The notes: generated by a model not told the origin, from the sequence alone. A DNA stretch of 64,000 nt from Paenibacillus sp. OVF10 (GCA_022836915.1 CP094668.1:2418001-2482000); one strand, 5' to 3'; positions 36,588-45,517 are shown, numbered from the stretch's first letter. Numbers and translations are program-made.

Positions 36588-36956
36588 ATGAAAAACATGG
36601 AATTAATTCAACCTTTTATTCCAGCATTTTCTGTTCAAAATTTGGAGTGGGTTGCTGGGTTGAATCTGTATATAAAACAAGACAAATATTATGAAAATAT
36701 TTTGATAGCAGATATTACATTTTTAATGAAATTCTCAAATGTTACATATGAATTACTTTTTAGATTTACTAATATTGAAAGTTTTCGTTATGATCCTGAT
36801 GGTGTTTTAGTTAAGATAATTGGGTTTAATATTAAAGATTTAAAAGATCACGGATATCATCCGATGAAATATTTCGTTGAGGACTACGAGGACGGAATAT
36901 TAGGATTCTATTGTGAGGATATTGAATTGATACATGTACAAGAGAGTGAGCACTAG
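36588..36956 (+). CDS. Small acidic protein of unknown function, AT-rich
   Basis: 122 residues, visibly richer in A and T than its neighbours, which suggests recent acquisition. Alternating hydrophobic strands (YENILIADITFLMKFSNVTY, ELLFRFTNIESFRYD, VLVKIIGFNIKDLKDHGYHP) and the acidic end (VEDYEDGILGFYCEDIELIH) recall small immunity-type proteins, but no toxin gene is adjacent, so this is only a resemblance. Its 3' end overlaps the open frame of the ZnPC gene upstream of that gene's likely start. Confidence 0.6.
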   Translation: MKNMELIQPFIPAFSVQNLEWVAGLNLYIKQDKYYENILIADITFLMKFSNVTYELLFRFTNIESFRYDPDGVLVKIIGFNIKDLKDHGYHPMKYFVEDYEDGILGFYCEDIELIHVQESEH

Positions 36957-37005
36957 CTTTGTAGTTCATAGAACATCATTTTTAATAAAGAAGGGAGTTT
37001 TTTTA

Positions 37006-37674
37006 TTGCCTTGGCCTATGGTTCATTTTGCAATTGCTTCGGAAGTGATATCAGATCCATCCCCTGAATTATTATTGGGGAGCCTCGCTCCAGATTCCAT
37101 CCATGTAAGAACCAATCTTCGTACCGAAAAGGCAAAAACCCACCTCATGCCAGAGGCAGGGAGATTTGCAACAGACGAAGAACTTGAAGCCTTTTTTGAG
37201 TTAAACAAACAGTTAGCTTATAGTGATCCCAAATTCATGCAATATCTGTGCGGTTATATCGCCCATATCTATACGGACCGCGTGTGGACATTCGATATTT
37301 ATCCTGCATATGAAGTTCATCCCAATGGAAGAAGTGTGTATACACAGGATGTCACGAAGCTGGAGTTTATGATTCTACAGAATTGGAACGGGGCCAACGA
37401 TTGGTTAAGTGAGCTGAAAGTGGGGAGAGCATTTAATTTAGGGGGATTGCTGGAATCTGAGGTGTATCAGTATAGGGGAGAGAAACTGGCGTTTTTAACT
37501 AACCCTGACAACGAACCTTTGGTTGATTTAAATATTTTATCCATTGAAGCTATGGAAGAGTTTATACATACAAACGGATTGGCTCTAAAACAATTGTATA
37601 CGAAATGGGATGTTTATAAAGATTTACGTGAAGGGAGATCCTATCATGCAAAAAACAATAATAGAACTATCTGA
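37006..37674 (+). CDS. Zinc-dependent phospholipase C-like hydrolase (ZnPC fold), paralogue 1
   Basis: 222 residues from TTG 37006 (AAGGGAG eight bases ahead), no signal peptide. Zinc ligands expected for the ZnPC/S1-P1 fold are visible: the histidine of PWPMVHFAIA, the D and H of LAPDSIHVR, the histidine of KTHLMPE, and HIYTD (H-x3-D) in GYIAHIYTDRVW. A paralogue lies at 51068. Members are cytosolic hydrolases of unknown substrate in Bacillales. Followed by an overlapping small membrane gene. Confidence 0.82.
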   Translation: MPWPMVHFAIASEVISDPSPELLLGSLAPDSIHVRTNLRTEKAKTHLMPEAGRFATDEELEAFFELNKQLAYSDPKFMQYLCGYIAHIYTDRVWTFDIYPAYEVHPNGRSVYTQDVTKLEFMILQNWNGANDWLSELKVGRAFNLGGLLESEVYQYRGEKLAFLTNPDNEPLVDLNILSIEAMEEFIHTNGLALKQLYTKWDVYKDLREGRSYHAKNNNRTI

Positions 37675-37789
37675 TCTAATGAAGAAGTATCCCAAGAGTG
37701 CAGCATTTTTATTATCTATCGTTGTGCTAAATTTGGTATATACCTTTGGTAGGGATATCGGGGTGTGGCTTTACCACCTGACTCATTAG
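37646..37789 (+). CDS. Small membrane protein, 47 residues
   Basis: ATG 37646 has GAAGGGAG eight bases ahead and overlaps the end of the ZnPC gene in another frame. The product MQKTIIELSDLMKKYPKSAA continues into a helix (AFLLSIVVLNLVYTFGRDIG). A single membrane span with amphipathic start is a common build for regulatory small proteins; no family known. Confidence 0.55.
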   Translation: MQKTIIELSDLMKKYPKSAAFLLSIVVLNLVYTFGRDIGVWLYHLTH

Positions 37790-37822
37790 AAGATGATTGT
37801 AATGAAAGGAGAGGGTCTGGAA

Positions 37823-38305
37823 ATGGAAAACTCAATTCGGTTGGCTCTTTATCACGAGCGATATGACCAAAATTTGGATGATTTTGCTCTAAGTGGAGGT
37901 CAGCTTCAGTTTACTGCAATGCCTGCGGATGTGATTGATGAAGCGATTCAAAATCCGGACAAAGACCCGATGGTTATCCTTCATGAAGAGAAACCTGTTG
38001 GATTCTTTATACTACATAAAAATTCTGAATACGTTGAAAATAAAGATACATCTCATACCATACTGATACGCGCTCTATCCATTTCAATGGAACACCAAGG
38101 AAACGGGTATGCAAAGGCAGCAATGAAGGCATTGCCTGAATTCGTTCTCCATCGCTATCGGGATATTGATGAGATAATTTTGGCTGTAAATGAAAGAAAT
38201 ATTGCGGCACAGCAGTTATATCTGAAATTGGGTTTTCTCGACAGAGGTGTTCGAAAGATGGGCATCCATGGTCAGCAACTAATCTTGCATAATAGAATCA
38301 CATAA
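37823..38305 (+). CDS. GNAT acetyltransferase
   Basis: 160 residues from ATG 37823 (GAGAGGG ahead). Opening LALYHERYDQNLDDFALSGG, the strand ILIRALSISMEHQGNGYAKA with the acetyl-CoA loop (QGNGYA), and NERNIAAQQLYLKLGFLDRG as the fold end. It resembles the subgroup with a beta-rich first part (QLQFTAMPADVIDEA, PMVILHEEKPVGFFIL) common in Bacillus. Acceptor unknown. Confidence 0.87.
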   Translation: MENSIRLALYHERYDQNLDDFALSGGQLQFTAMPADVIDEAIQNPDKDPMVILHEEKPVGFFILHKNSEYVENKDTSHTILIRALSISMEHQGNGYAKAAMKALPEFVLHRYRDIDEIILAVNERNIAAQQLYLKLGFLDRGVRKMGIHGQQLILHNRIT

Positions 38306-38317
38306 AGGAGGAGAGAC

Positions 38318-38821
38318 GTGCCGAACATACATAAGGGAAGATACTCAGCTCAGATTGAGGGAGAATTTGTTGTTTTTATTATCGGAATGAGGATCAATCG
38401 TCTGTGGGCTATACACAAATGGTTGCCTGTCTTAAAGTCCATGGGCCCGATGATTAAAGAACTCTATATGAATCCGGAGACCGGATTCCTGAGTACAGAA
38501 TATTTTATAAGCTGGCGTGGGGTGACGCTACTCCAATACTGGCGTTCTTACGATGAATTGGAGAAATACGCACGGGGCGGACTACACTTGGAAGCTTGGA
38601 AAAAATTCAACAGATCCATTGGTACTGACGGAACAGTAGGAATTTATCATGAAACATACAAGGCTCAATCGGGTTCCTTCGAGACCATATACGCCAACAT
38701 GCCCACATTCGGATTAGCTAAAGCGTCTGAACATGTGCCTTCGACAGGGAAGATGGAGACAGCCAGACGCAGAATGGGCGGAGAGAATGACCCGGCAGTG
38801 AAAGCACCAGAGAATCCTTAA
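38318..38821 (+). CDS. DUF4188-family protein (monooxygenase-like fold)
   Basis: 167 residues from a GTG with AAGGAGGAG ahead. Family marks: GRYSAQIEGEFVVFIIGMRI, NRLWAIHKWLPVLKSMGPMI, YWRSYDELEKYARGGLHLEAW, VGIYHETYKAQSGSFETIYANMP. DUF4188 proteins belong to the ferredoxin-like dimeric barrel group of small mono-oxygenases or heme-binding proteins; activity unknown. Eleven bases after the preceding acetyltransferase. Confidence 0.8.
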   Translation: MPNIHKGRYSAQIEGEFVVFIIGMRINRLWAIHKWLPVLKSMGPMIKELYMNPETGFLSTEYFISWRGVTLLQYWRSYDELEKYARGGLHLEAWKKFNRSIGTDGTVGIYHETYKAQSGSFETIYANMPTFGLAKASEHVPSTGKMETARRRMGGENDPAVKAPENP

Positions 38822-38846
38822 AGTGGTGAATAGAGAGGAGCATGTT

Positions 38847-39345
38847 ATGAAGGCTAAACTTCGACCAGAAGATGTACATTCAAAGCAGCTTAGCTGGTTG
38901 TGTATTAAACCGATGCTTGTTTCTGTACGGGGCAGAGATATGGCAGCCAAAACAGAGATATACCGAAAGTTACACGAAGGGCAACAAGCTTTATTTCTGT
39001 TCTATTCCTATCATAATCATACGAAGAGTCTGGCAGAATTTTATTGGTTTTCGGCATATAACATCATTGAGATCAAGAGTTGGCATGGGATTAAAAGGGA
39101 TGCACTTTTTTTGTATAGATGAGATGGTAACTGTACTGGACCAGATTGAATGTCTCATTACGGACAAAAACAGAGTGGGTGAAGAGTGGCGTGAGGTGTT
39201 GGCAACGGATCTGGAGAAGGACCCAATCTTGCTCCAGAGAACAGAGGCATTATATGCTGCATATCAGACTGTGGCACAAGCAGCTATTGCACACATGAAT
39301 GAGATAATCCTGCAAAATCAGGAGATGTATCTGGAGATTGAGTAA
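38847..39345 (+). CDS. Conserved protein of unknown function, frame broken in a T run
   Basis: About 166 residues. First part from ATG 38847 (GAGAGGAG ahead): MKAKLRPEDVHSKQLSWLCI ... SLAEFYWFSAYNIIEIKSWH. The second part, DEMVTVLDQIECLITDKNRVG..., is in a frame two bases earlier; restoring two T in the seven-T run at 39106-39112 gives ALFFCIDEM across the join. Mostly helical, no known motif. Function unknown. Confidence 0.62.
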
Positions 39346-39364
39346 GGTTATATGAATGCATAGG

Positions 39365-39391
39365 GGCTACTCATGAGTGAGTAGTCTTTTT
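39365..39391 (+). terminator. Rho-independent terminator
   Basis: GGCTACTCA-TGAG-TGAGTAGTC (one G-U pair) followed by five T. Confidence 0.82.
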
Positions 39392-39507
39392 ATCATGTAT
39401 GAGAACATTGGCTGCACATCATCGCTTTTTATTTTTATGCTAGAATGGATAGCAGGAAAAAAGCGGAAGAGTTAAATAACATTCTCAAGTAGGTAAGGAG
39501 AACAAGT

Positions 39508-39905
39508 ATGAACGAGGAAGAACTGCTGGAGTTATACGGATTGGAGCCTGATGACATCCATCGAGAGCCGATCCGAGAACTATTGAAGCAAGAGATTGAG
39601 AACCGAAAGTCAGAAGATAACGAAGTTCTGAAACTATTGTGCATCATGTTATTCTGTATTGGAAATGTAGAGGACACCCAGCTAATATGGCGGGCCAAAC
39701 GAAAGAATCAGGATACGGGCAGTTATATTGATGTGCAGTTATTATGTGGTGCGGGATATGAGCGGACCTTATTTTATCTAGAAAATATGGACGGGGGCAG
39801 GCACATGAGGAGTTGCTTTACCTTAAACAGTGCGAGCCGTATGATTTTGTTGATTTTTCCAAAGTGGAATGGGTCTCAGACTATGAACAATATTACGGTG
39901 TTTGA
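39508..39905 (+). CDS. Conserved acidic protein, frame broken by one base
   Basis: About 132 residues. MNEEELLELYGLEPDDIHRE begins a helical protein with LLKQEIENRKSEDNEVLKLL and CIMLFCIGNVEDTQLIWRAK. Five G at 39793-39797 should be six, after which it ends QAHEELLYLKQCEPYDFVDF-SKVEWVSDYEQYYGV at 39905. The pattern is that of a small repeat-like family in Bacillales with unassigned function (similar LEPEDI and LFCLGNVED blocks recur), often in pairs with immunity-type genes. Confidence 0.65.
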
Positions 39906-39934
39906 TATATGTGCACACTGGAAGGAGAGTTACT

Positions 39935-40327
39935 ATGCCAAGTTTGCATGACAACATCATATTAAGCTACGAAGTTGATTTAGAGAACGAAAGGATAAGG
40001 ATGTGTACTCGTTCGAGTCATGATGTGCCGAAAAATATGGATGTCTTATTCTCTGGTGTTATGGCCCATGCGTTTGATACACCGCTGCATGGCAGCATTA
40101 TTTTGGATCTGGATGAGTGGGATATAGAGCATTTTATCCCTTATAATCGAGAGTTGTTAGAATCGGGGATGGGTCAGGGTTGGCCTGTCAGTTATGATTC
40201 CTATGACGAATTACAAATCCGGCTGATCGAGGAGAAATACAAGTATATGGTGATCTCATCCTCGTATGGATTGAGTGGTTGGGTTTTGGCGAAGAACGTA
40301 GAGATTTCTGTTCAAGAAACGGGGTGA
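39935..40327 (+). CDS. Conserved protein, beta-rich, function unknown
   Basis: 130 residues from ATG 39935 (GAAGGAGAG ahead). Strand-like segments NIILSYEVDLENERIRMCTR, DVLFSGVMAHAFDTPLHGSI and YMVISSSYGLSGWVLAKNVE with an acidic turn. Shape recalls small immunity proteins of polymorphic toxin systems, but no toxin is nearby. It follows the preceding gene's true stop (39905) by 29 bases. Confidence 0.6.
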   Translation: MPSLHDNIILSYEVDLENERIRMCTRSSHDVPKNMDVLFSGVMAHAFDTPLHGSIILDLDEWDIEHFIPYNRELLESGMGQGWPVSYDSYDELQIRLIEEKYKYMVISSSYGLSGWVLAKNVEISVQETG

Positions 40328-40332
40328 ACGGG

Positions 40333-40677
40333 TTGAGGCGTGAGTACACACAGCATGGTAGCAAGAGGGGAGCAGGACTAAGAACGGGCATTGTTGTGCT
40401 TGTTGTTCTGTTCGTTATTCTAGTAATGGCCAATCCAAACGAAGAAGAATTTGTTGCATGGCTCGCAAGTGAACATGATATCCATTCTTCGTATGATATG
40501 AATGAAGGCAGGACGTTTACGCAGACGATCAACGGTGAGGAAAAGACGCTTCATTATACAGGTGGACATATACAGCATATGGGGATTTCAACATATAGTT
40601 ACCTTTTTTCGGATAATGAAGAAAAAGAGATCCAGATTAAAGCGGTCGGCATAATGAATATGCTATTTAATAGATAG
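40333..40677 (+). CDS. Single-pass membrane protein, DUF4359-like
   Basis: 114 residues from TTG 40333 (GGGGTG about eight bases ahead). A basic start, a helix (GIVVLVVLFVILVMA) and then NPNEEEFVAWLASEHDIHSS outside the membrane; the NPxxEEFxxWL start of the outer part resembles DUF4359, a family of unknown function. It directly follows the gene at 39935 with only five bases between. Confidence 0.55.
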   Translation: MRREYTQHGSKRGAGLRTGIVVLVVLFVILVMANPNEEEFVAWLASEHDIHSSYDMNEGRTFTQTINGEEKTLHYTGGHIQHMGISTYSYLFSDNEEKEIQIKAVGIMNMLFNR

Positions 40678-40731
40678 GTAGAATGATTGTGGACAGTTAA
40701 AAAATTTGGGAGGAATTTCTGCTGATATCCG

Positions 40732-40772
40732 CGCTCTTTGCATGATGTAACTCGTGCAGAAGCGTGTTTTTT
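40732..40772 (+). terminator. Terminator after the small gene cluster
   Basis: CGCTCTTTGCATGA pairs with TCGTGCAGAAGCG, with one bulge and one mismatch, followed by six T. The rest of the 270-base gap to the next gene shows nothing else. Confidence 0.55.
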
Positions 40773-40949
40773 GCGTGAAAAGTGCTAGAAATAGAGATGG
40801 TTTACTTCGTTTATTCGCAAATTCCACATTATGGGTTATGATGTACCTTGAGAGAAAATTTTACAACATAGGAAGTCTTCGTTCTAAATAAAAGGCATTT
40901 AAGGTCTTTACCAGGGGAGTGTTATCCATGATTAAATGGAGGGCTGATG

Positions 40950-41459
40950 ATGAAAAAGTTAACTGTAGTTTCATTATTATTTCTACTTCTAATGGCCTGT
41001 CAGAACCAGGAAAACACTGAAGATGCACAACAATCAATAGATTCCTCGGCTCAAAGTGTCACAGAAAAAGAGGCACAACAGGATGAAGAAATATCGACAT
41101 CCCAACAGAAGGAAGACATCCCACCAGAGTATCTAGATGAAACAAACTATACAGGGGACAAATTGGAAATCGTCAAACTTATGAATGCCCGTATGCGTTA
41201 TTTATACGAAGAGGATGAAAAGCGATATATGAATCTTTTTGATCCGAAATCTCCTATATCAGGTATGGGAAGATACAAAGTTCTCAAGGTTACTTCGATG
41301 AGCGATATAACTATACAGGAGCAAAGGAAGCTCTATCAGGCAGCGGTGACGGTTAATGAGTTAAAAGAGAACAACGAAGAGTATAACAATACGATGGTGT
41401 TTTGGAAAAAGAAAGAAGATGGCGATTCTGCGCAATGGGTTATTGCAGATATTGATTGA
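40950..41459 (+). CDS. Lipoprotein of unknown function
   Basis: 169 residues. MKKLTVVSLLFLLLMAC is a lipoprotein signal with the lipobox LMAC, then a Gln/Glu/Ser-rich linker (ENTEDAQQSIDSSAQSVTEK) and a globular part with NYTGDKLEIVKLMNARMRYL and EDEKRYMNLFDPKSPISGMG. It is probably anchored outside the cell. The part resembles small nuclear-transport-factor-like folds in shape only. GGAGGGC precedes the ATG. Confidence 0.7.
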   Translation: MKKLTVVSLLFLLLMACQNQENTEDAQQSIDSSAQSVTEKEAQQDEEISTSQQKEDIPPEYLDETNYTGDKLEIVKLMNARMRYLYEEDEKRYMNLFDPKSPISGMGRYKVLKVTSMSDITIQEQRKLYQAAVTVNELKENNEEYNNTMVFWKKKEDGDSAQWVIADID

Positions 41460-41518
41460 TAACATAGTGGCTGATAGATGGAAGATCCATATCATCACAC
41501 AACATAAAGGATGATGTA

Positions 41519-42358
41519 ATGATGACAAGGCAATTAATACTGATTGAAGGGTTACCGGGTTCAGGCAAGTCAACGATTGCCGAGATGGTTTCCGAAATTT
41601 TGATAGAACAAGGCAAGAAGGTACAACTATTTCAGGAAGGAAACCTGGATCACCCTGCTGATTACGAGGGCGTATCTTTTTATTATGCAGGAGACTTCGA
41701 GACTTTATTGAAAACGCATGAAAAATACAGAGAGGTTCTGGAAAGTAATGCGATTGCCCATGATCAAGGTTTCTTGATTCCTTATCGTAAGATGAAAGAA
41801 CAATGGGGAATAGAGCTTCCCGATCACATTGTACAGGATATTTTCAGCCGAGATATTTACGAAATTCCTTTTGAGCAAAATGTTAAGCTGATCACCGAGA
41901 AGTGGCAAGATTTCGCCCGAAATGTGTTAAGCACGAATGATGACTGCATCACGATATTTGAATGTTGTTTTATCCAGAATCCACTAACCATGGGTCTTGT
42001 AAAATGCAATCAATCCAAAGAGCAGAACGTGCAGTATGTATTGGAACTGGGGCGTATCATTCATGCTCTGAATCCGCTTCTCATCTATATCGACCAGAAA
42101 GATATATCCTATACCTTTGATAAGGCAGTTAGTGAAAGATCAAAAGAATGGTCAGAGGGATTCATTAATTATTATACGAACCAGGGTTTGGGGCAGGCAC
42201 AGGGTTATCAGGGTGTTAAGGGTACGGTACAGGTTTTGCTGGAAAGAAAGAAGCTGGAGTCCGAAATCTATGGGTTACTTCAGATGGATAAGGTCTGGCT
42301 GGATAATTCGGATTATGACCGCGAGGCTTGTAGGCACAAACTAGAAAAGATTCTGTAA
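41519..42358 (+). CDS. P-loop NTPase, kinase-like
   Basis: 279 residues. LIEGLPGSGKSTIAEMVSEI is a clear Walker A motif of a nucleotide/shikimate kinase-like enzyme. Further segments FQEGNLDHPADYEGVSFYYA, IFECCFIQNPLTMGLVKCN and ALNPLLIYIDQKDISYTFDK look like substrate and lid regions. The family occurs widely in Bacillales as an unnamed ATP-binding protein. Substrate unknown. AAGGATGATGTA precedes the double ATG. Confidence 0.8.
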   Translation: MMTRQLILIEGLPGSGKSTIAEMVSEILIEQGKKVQLFQEGNLDHPADYEGVSFYYAGDFETLLKTHEKYREVLESNAIAHDQGFLIPYRKMKEQWGIELPDHIVQDIFSRDIYEIPFEQNVKLITEKWQDFARNVLSTNDDCITIFECCFIQNPLTMGLVKCNQSKEQNVQYVLELGRIIHALNPLLIYIDQKDISYTFDKAVSERSKEWSEGFINYYTNQGLGQAQGYQGVKGTVQVLLERKKLESEIYGLLQMDKVWLDNSDYDREACRHKLEKIL

Positions 42359-42399
42359 TAACCTTAATGAAATACGAATACATACCGGAGGTTAGTTTT

Positions 42400-42585
42400 A
42401 TGACATTTTATGGAGTAGCCTTAATTGCAACAACCGCAATCTTACTTATTATAGGTGTTCGAAGCAAACGGAAAGTAATTCTTAGATGGGGCATAGCCAG
42501 TTTAATTTTATTGCTCGTACTCATCATTCCCTCATTCATCATGGGATTCATGGACGGATTTGCTGATGGATGGTCAGCGAGATGA
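42400..42585 (+). CDS. Small membrane protein, two helices
   Basis: 61 residues from ATG 42400 (GGAGG ahead). Helices FYGVALIATTAILLIIGVRS and ILRWGIASLILLLVLIIPSF, ending FADGWSAR. Its stop codon overlaps the Nudix start (ATGA) and suggests translational coupling. Confidence 0.6.
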   Translation: MTFYGVALIATTAILLIIGVRSKRKVILRWGIASLILLLVLIIPSFIMGFMDGFADGWSAR

Positions 42586-43073
42586 CCACTGCAGATAACA
42601 ATAATATATCGTATGAACAAAATCACAACAAATTCAACTTCCGTGTGGCAGGTATTGTGATGGATGCGGGAAGAGTTCTTTTGCATACGACTGAACAGGA
42701 TGATTTCTGGAATCTGCCCGGAGGTCGGGTAGAATTGAACGAGACAACAGAAGCGGCTATTGTGCGAGAGATGATGGAGGAACTGGGTGTTCATGTAGAA
42801 GCGGGCAGGCTCGCATATGTTAGTGAAGATTTCTTTGAATATGATGGCCTGAAGTATCATGAAGTTGGTTTTTATTATGTCATCACATTGCCGGAAGCCC
42901 ATAAGCTTTATAGTGAAATAGAATTCAAAGGTCTAGAGGATAACGGTAAATTAATCTTCCGATGGTTTTCCTTGGACGAACTGGAGCAGATGGAAGTTTA
43001 TCCTGTGTTTTTGAAAAAGGAACTGACTAATCTCCTTGATGCAAAAGGCATCAAACACTTCATTCAGAAATAG
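42582..43073 (+). CDS. Nudix hydrolase
   Basis: 163 residues. FRVAGIVMDAGRVLLHTTEQ begins the fold, and GGRVELNETTEAAIVREMMEE-LGV is the Nudix box. Acidic HHExx-like residues are complete. The remainder (YEVGFYYVITLPEAHKLYSE) resembles ADP-ribose or dNTP diphosphatases, substrate unknown. Overlaps the upstream membrane gene and is followed within 15 bases by a phosphatase gene, forming a likely operon. Confidence 0.87.
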   Translation: MTTADNNNISYEQNHNKFNFRVAGIVMDAGRVLLHTTEQDDFWNLPGGRVELNETTEAAIVREMMEELGVHVEAGRLAYVSEDFFEYDGLKYHEVGFYYVITLPEAHKLYSEIEFKGLEDNGKLIFRWFSLDELEQMEVYPVFLKKELTNLLDAKGIKHFIQK

Positions 43074-43087
43074 AGGGACAGGTGCCT

Positions 43088-43654
43088 ATGGACATTACAT
43101 TTATTCGTCATGGTCATGGCGAACACTTGAAAGACTACCCAAACCAATTAAATTGTCTGCATCCTGGCCTCACTGAATTGGGAAAAAGTCAGGTCATAGC
43201 GTTGCGAGAACAAGTGGTTTTTGCACCTGAAGACGTCATTTTGGTCAGTCCAACGAAACGTACTATTGAAACAGCACAACTTCTCATCCCTAACAAAAAT
43301 CTTGTGTTCTTAAGCCCGCTGGTTGGCCCAAGAATGTTTCCTCAGAGTCCAGTTGTACCTTTCGTCTGCGATCAGACCTACTCCAAGGAAGAACTCAGCC
43401 ATCAGTATACTGACTTAAGAATGGTTGAGTTGGGATTGGATTGTTGGGAAGAGAGTATTAATCAGATGGATGCACGTCGATTCAAAATATTAGCTGAGCA
43501 GCTTCTTGAATGGTGCAGGCAACAGAGCGGCAATACGTTTATCATTTCCCATGATGGTACGATATCGAACTACAGGATGGTACTCGGAGAAGAAGGGGTA
43601 ACCAAAAGTGATTTTCTTGGTGAAGCAGGGCAGTACACGATCAAGAACTTTTAA
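43088..43654 (+). CDS. Histidine phosphatase family protein
   Basis: 188 residues from ATG 43088 (AGAGGG ten bases ahead). The first motif is ITFIRHGHGEHLKDYPNQLN, with RHGH; the second His is in FIISHDGTISNYRMVLGE. SPTKRTIETAQLL is the phosphate-binding loop. It differs from the paralogue at 23673 and lacks a clear substrate hint. An insert with PFVCDQTYSKEELSHQYTDL may shape the pocket. Confidence 0.85.
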   Translation: MDITFIRHGHGEHLKDYPNQLNCLHPGLTELGKSQVIALREQVVFAPEDVILVSPTKRTIETAQLLIPNKNLVFLSPLVGPRMFPQSPVVPFVCDQTYSKEELSHQYTDLRMVELGLDCWEESINQMDARRFKILAEQLLEWCRQQSGNTFIISHDGTISNYRMVLGEEGVTKSDFLGEAGQYTIKNF

Positions 43655-43659
43655 CTTTT

Positions 43660-43684
43660 AAAGGAGATCCCGACAATCTCTTTT
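43660..43684 (+). terminator. Weak terminator-like hairpin
   Basis: AAAGGAGAT pairs with ATCTCTTTT with one bulge, T run following. Stem is short, so the call is tentative. Confidence 0.35.
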
Positions 43685-43746
43685 ACTACACATTAGACAA
43701 GGATCTGCTTTATAAGCGACTATAACTGCACTTAGGGGGATTTTCA

Positions 43747-44262
43747 ATGAAGTTATCGGATTATGAGTATCTAACTTTGGCTCTGGAAGAAGCAGAACAA
43801 TCATTTACTGAAGGAACGTATCCGATTGGTGCGATAATCGTGGATGTGGATGGGATTGTCGTGAGTAAAGGCCGGAACCGAGTCTTCTCGGATTGCGACC
43901 CCACCGCACATGCTGAGGTGGATGCCATTCGTCGGGCAGGAAAACATTTGCTGGATGTAGAGAAGAAGAAATTCTCGAAGAAGAAAGACTTGACGCTTTA
44001 TACTACCTGTGAGCCTTGTCCCATGTGTTCGTGCACCATATTAATGTCGGGGATTAAGAAGATTGTATGGGCAGCAGATGATGAAGAATATGGCGGGCTT
44101 CGACGTTTCAAGGAAGGGCCTCATTTTATCCATATGTTTGACACGTTATCCTGTGTTGCAGCACCATACCTTGATCTGGAAAATAAACAGAGAGCATTGC
44201 TCGCCAAATGGAATATTGGTAGAGGATTGCTTAATACAGAATGGGAGATTCCCAAACAATGA
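43747..44262 (+). CDS. Nucleoside/guanine deaminase-like protein (CMP/dCMP deaminase fold)
   Basis: 171 residues. Zinc motifs are TAHAEVDAIRRAG (HAE) and TTCEPCPMCSCTILMSGIKKI (PCxxC), the deaminase pair. GTYPIGAIIVDVDGIVVSKG is the fold start. The family includes guanine deaminase, tRNA adenosine deaminase (TadA) and riboflavin deaminase; the long C-terminal part (FKEGPHFIHMFDTLSCVAAP) differs from TadA, so a small-molecule deaminase is more likely. GGGGGATTTTCA precedes ATG 43747. Confidence 0.86.
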   Translation: MKLSDYEYLTLALEEAEQSFTEGTYPIGAIIVDVDGIVVSKGRNRVFSDCDPTAHAEVDAIRRAGKHLLDVEKKKFSKKKDLTLYTTCEPCPMCSCTILMSGIKKIVWAADDEEYGGLRRFKEGPHFIHMFDTLSCVAAPYLDLENKQRALLAKWNIGRGLLNTEWEIPKQ

Positions 44263-44288
44263 TCCTAATCCAAAGGGGATGAATCCAC

Positions 44289-44831
44289 ATGGAATTCGTG
44301 GGAGAGAAGGTCAAAATAACAACAGTCACAGAGCAGGACCTCGACTTCATAGGTCAACTTGAATGTGATACAAACATATGGAGCTTTGAGGAAACTGTTG
44401 AAACGGATGAGGAAAAGGTCCGTGAGAAATATCGCAGTCATTTTGCTGTCGCAGATGAGAAACCGTATGCCTATGATTTCGTTATACGCCGCATGGATGA
44501 TCCGGAAGATACACCCATTGGTATCGTTCAGATGTGGAGTTATGTAGATTACCGAAAAAGCTGGGAACTTGGATACGCTGTACTTTCGGATTATGCAGGT
44601 AGAGGATACGGGAGTGAAGCTACCCGACTTTTGTTACAATTTGCATTTCAAGAGTTACAAGCTCATAAGGTCGTCGGCATGTGCAATTCACAAAACGTTC
44701 GCTCAGCAGCACTGATGCAGCATGTGGGAATGACACGCGAGGCCATCTTCCAGGAAGAACTATGGTGGAACAATCAGTGGACAGACCAGTACTTTTTCTC
44801 GATTTTGGATAGAGAGTTTAAGCCAGTCTAA
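44289..44831 (+). CDS. GNAT acetyltransferase
   Basis: 180 residues. EKVKITTVTEQDLDFIGQLE is the start, WELGYAVLSDYAGRGYGSEA the acetyl-CoA loop (GRGYGSE), CNSQNVRSAALMQHVGMTRE the end. It belongs to the RimJ-type set that modifies small molecules such as spectinomycin-like drugs or amines. Acceptor unknown. Twenty-six bases after the deaminase. Confidence 0.87.
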   Translation: MEFVGEKVKITTVTEQDLDFIGQLECDTNIWSFEETVETDEEKVREKYRSHFAVADEKPYAYDFVIRRMDDPEDTPIGIVQMWSYVDYRKSWELGYAVLSDYAGRGYGSEATRLLLQFAFQELQAHKVVGMCNSQNVRSAALMQHVGMTREAIFQEELWWNNQWTDQYFFSILDREFKPV

Positions 44832-44851
44832 TAGGTACGGGAGGAAATCAG

Positions 44852-45517
44852 ATGACTACGTTGGTTCTGCTAAGTGATTTGGTATTCGAATCTAACGATA
44901 AATTGGATCAGAAAATATTACGCTTATTCAACAGTGAACAGCCTTCCATCGGATATATTCCTTCGTGTTCCGATCCGGAGCGGAAATATTTTGAACACAC
45001 CAGACGTTATTATAATCAAGTAGGAATCGATAACATTCAATATTATGATCTTGATCTGGAGTATGAGGAGAGCACATTTGGCTCTATTTTTGAATGTGAT
45101 GCGATTCATCTATCCGGAGGAAATACGTTTTATTTTCTAAGTTTATTACAGAAGAGAAATGTGCTTGGTTTGCTGCGTTCCTATGTGAAGAGTGGTGGCA
45201 TTCTGATTGGGGTCAGCGCAGGCAGTATTCTGACTACACCTACGATAGAGATAGCTGGGTATGGGGAAGATGCAGATGAAAACAATGTAGATCTGAAAGA
45301 TATGAAAGCACTGGGGCTCGTTGATTTTGAGTTTGCACCGCACTGGGATGGTTCGGAAGACGCCCTGAATTCATTAAGAGAGTATACCCGTGTTAATCGT
45401 ACGGCGGTTTATGTGTGCCAAGATGGTGGCGGGCTTGTAATTGATGGTGAAAGCGTAGAGTTATATGGAAATGTGAGTCTCGTAGATTACAGAGAGAGTG
45501 GGTCTGTTGATGAGTAA
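44852..45517 (+). CDS. Peptidase E-like protein (S51 family)
   Basis: 221 residues. GGILIGVSAGSILTTPTIEI holds the serine nucleophile in GxSAG, AIHLSGGNTFYFLSLLQKRN the region that supplies other active-site parts, and LVDFEFAPHWDGSED the catalytic histidine region. Members cleave aspartyl dipeptides or cyanophycin-like peptides. GGGAGGAAATCAG precedes ATG 44852. The stop overlaps the next start. Confidence 0.86.
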   Translation: MTTLVLLSDLVFESNDKLDQKILRLFNSEQPSIGYIPSCSDPERKYFEHTRRYYNQVGIDNIQYYDLDLEYEESTFGSIFECDAIHLSGGNTFYFLSLLQKRNVLGLLRSYVKSGGILIGVSAGSILTTPTIEIAGYGEDADENNVDLKDMKALGLVDFEFAPHWDGSEDALNSLREYTRVNRTAVYVCQDGGGLVIDGESVELYGNVSLVDYRESGSVDE

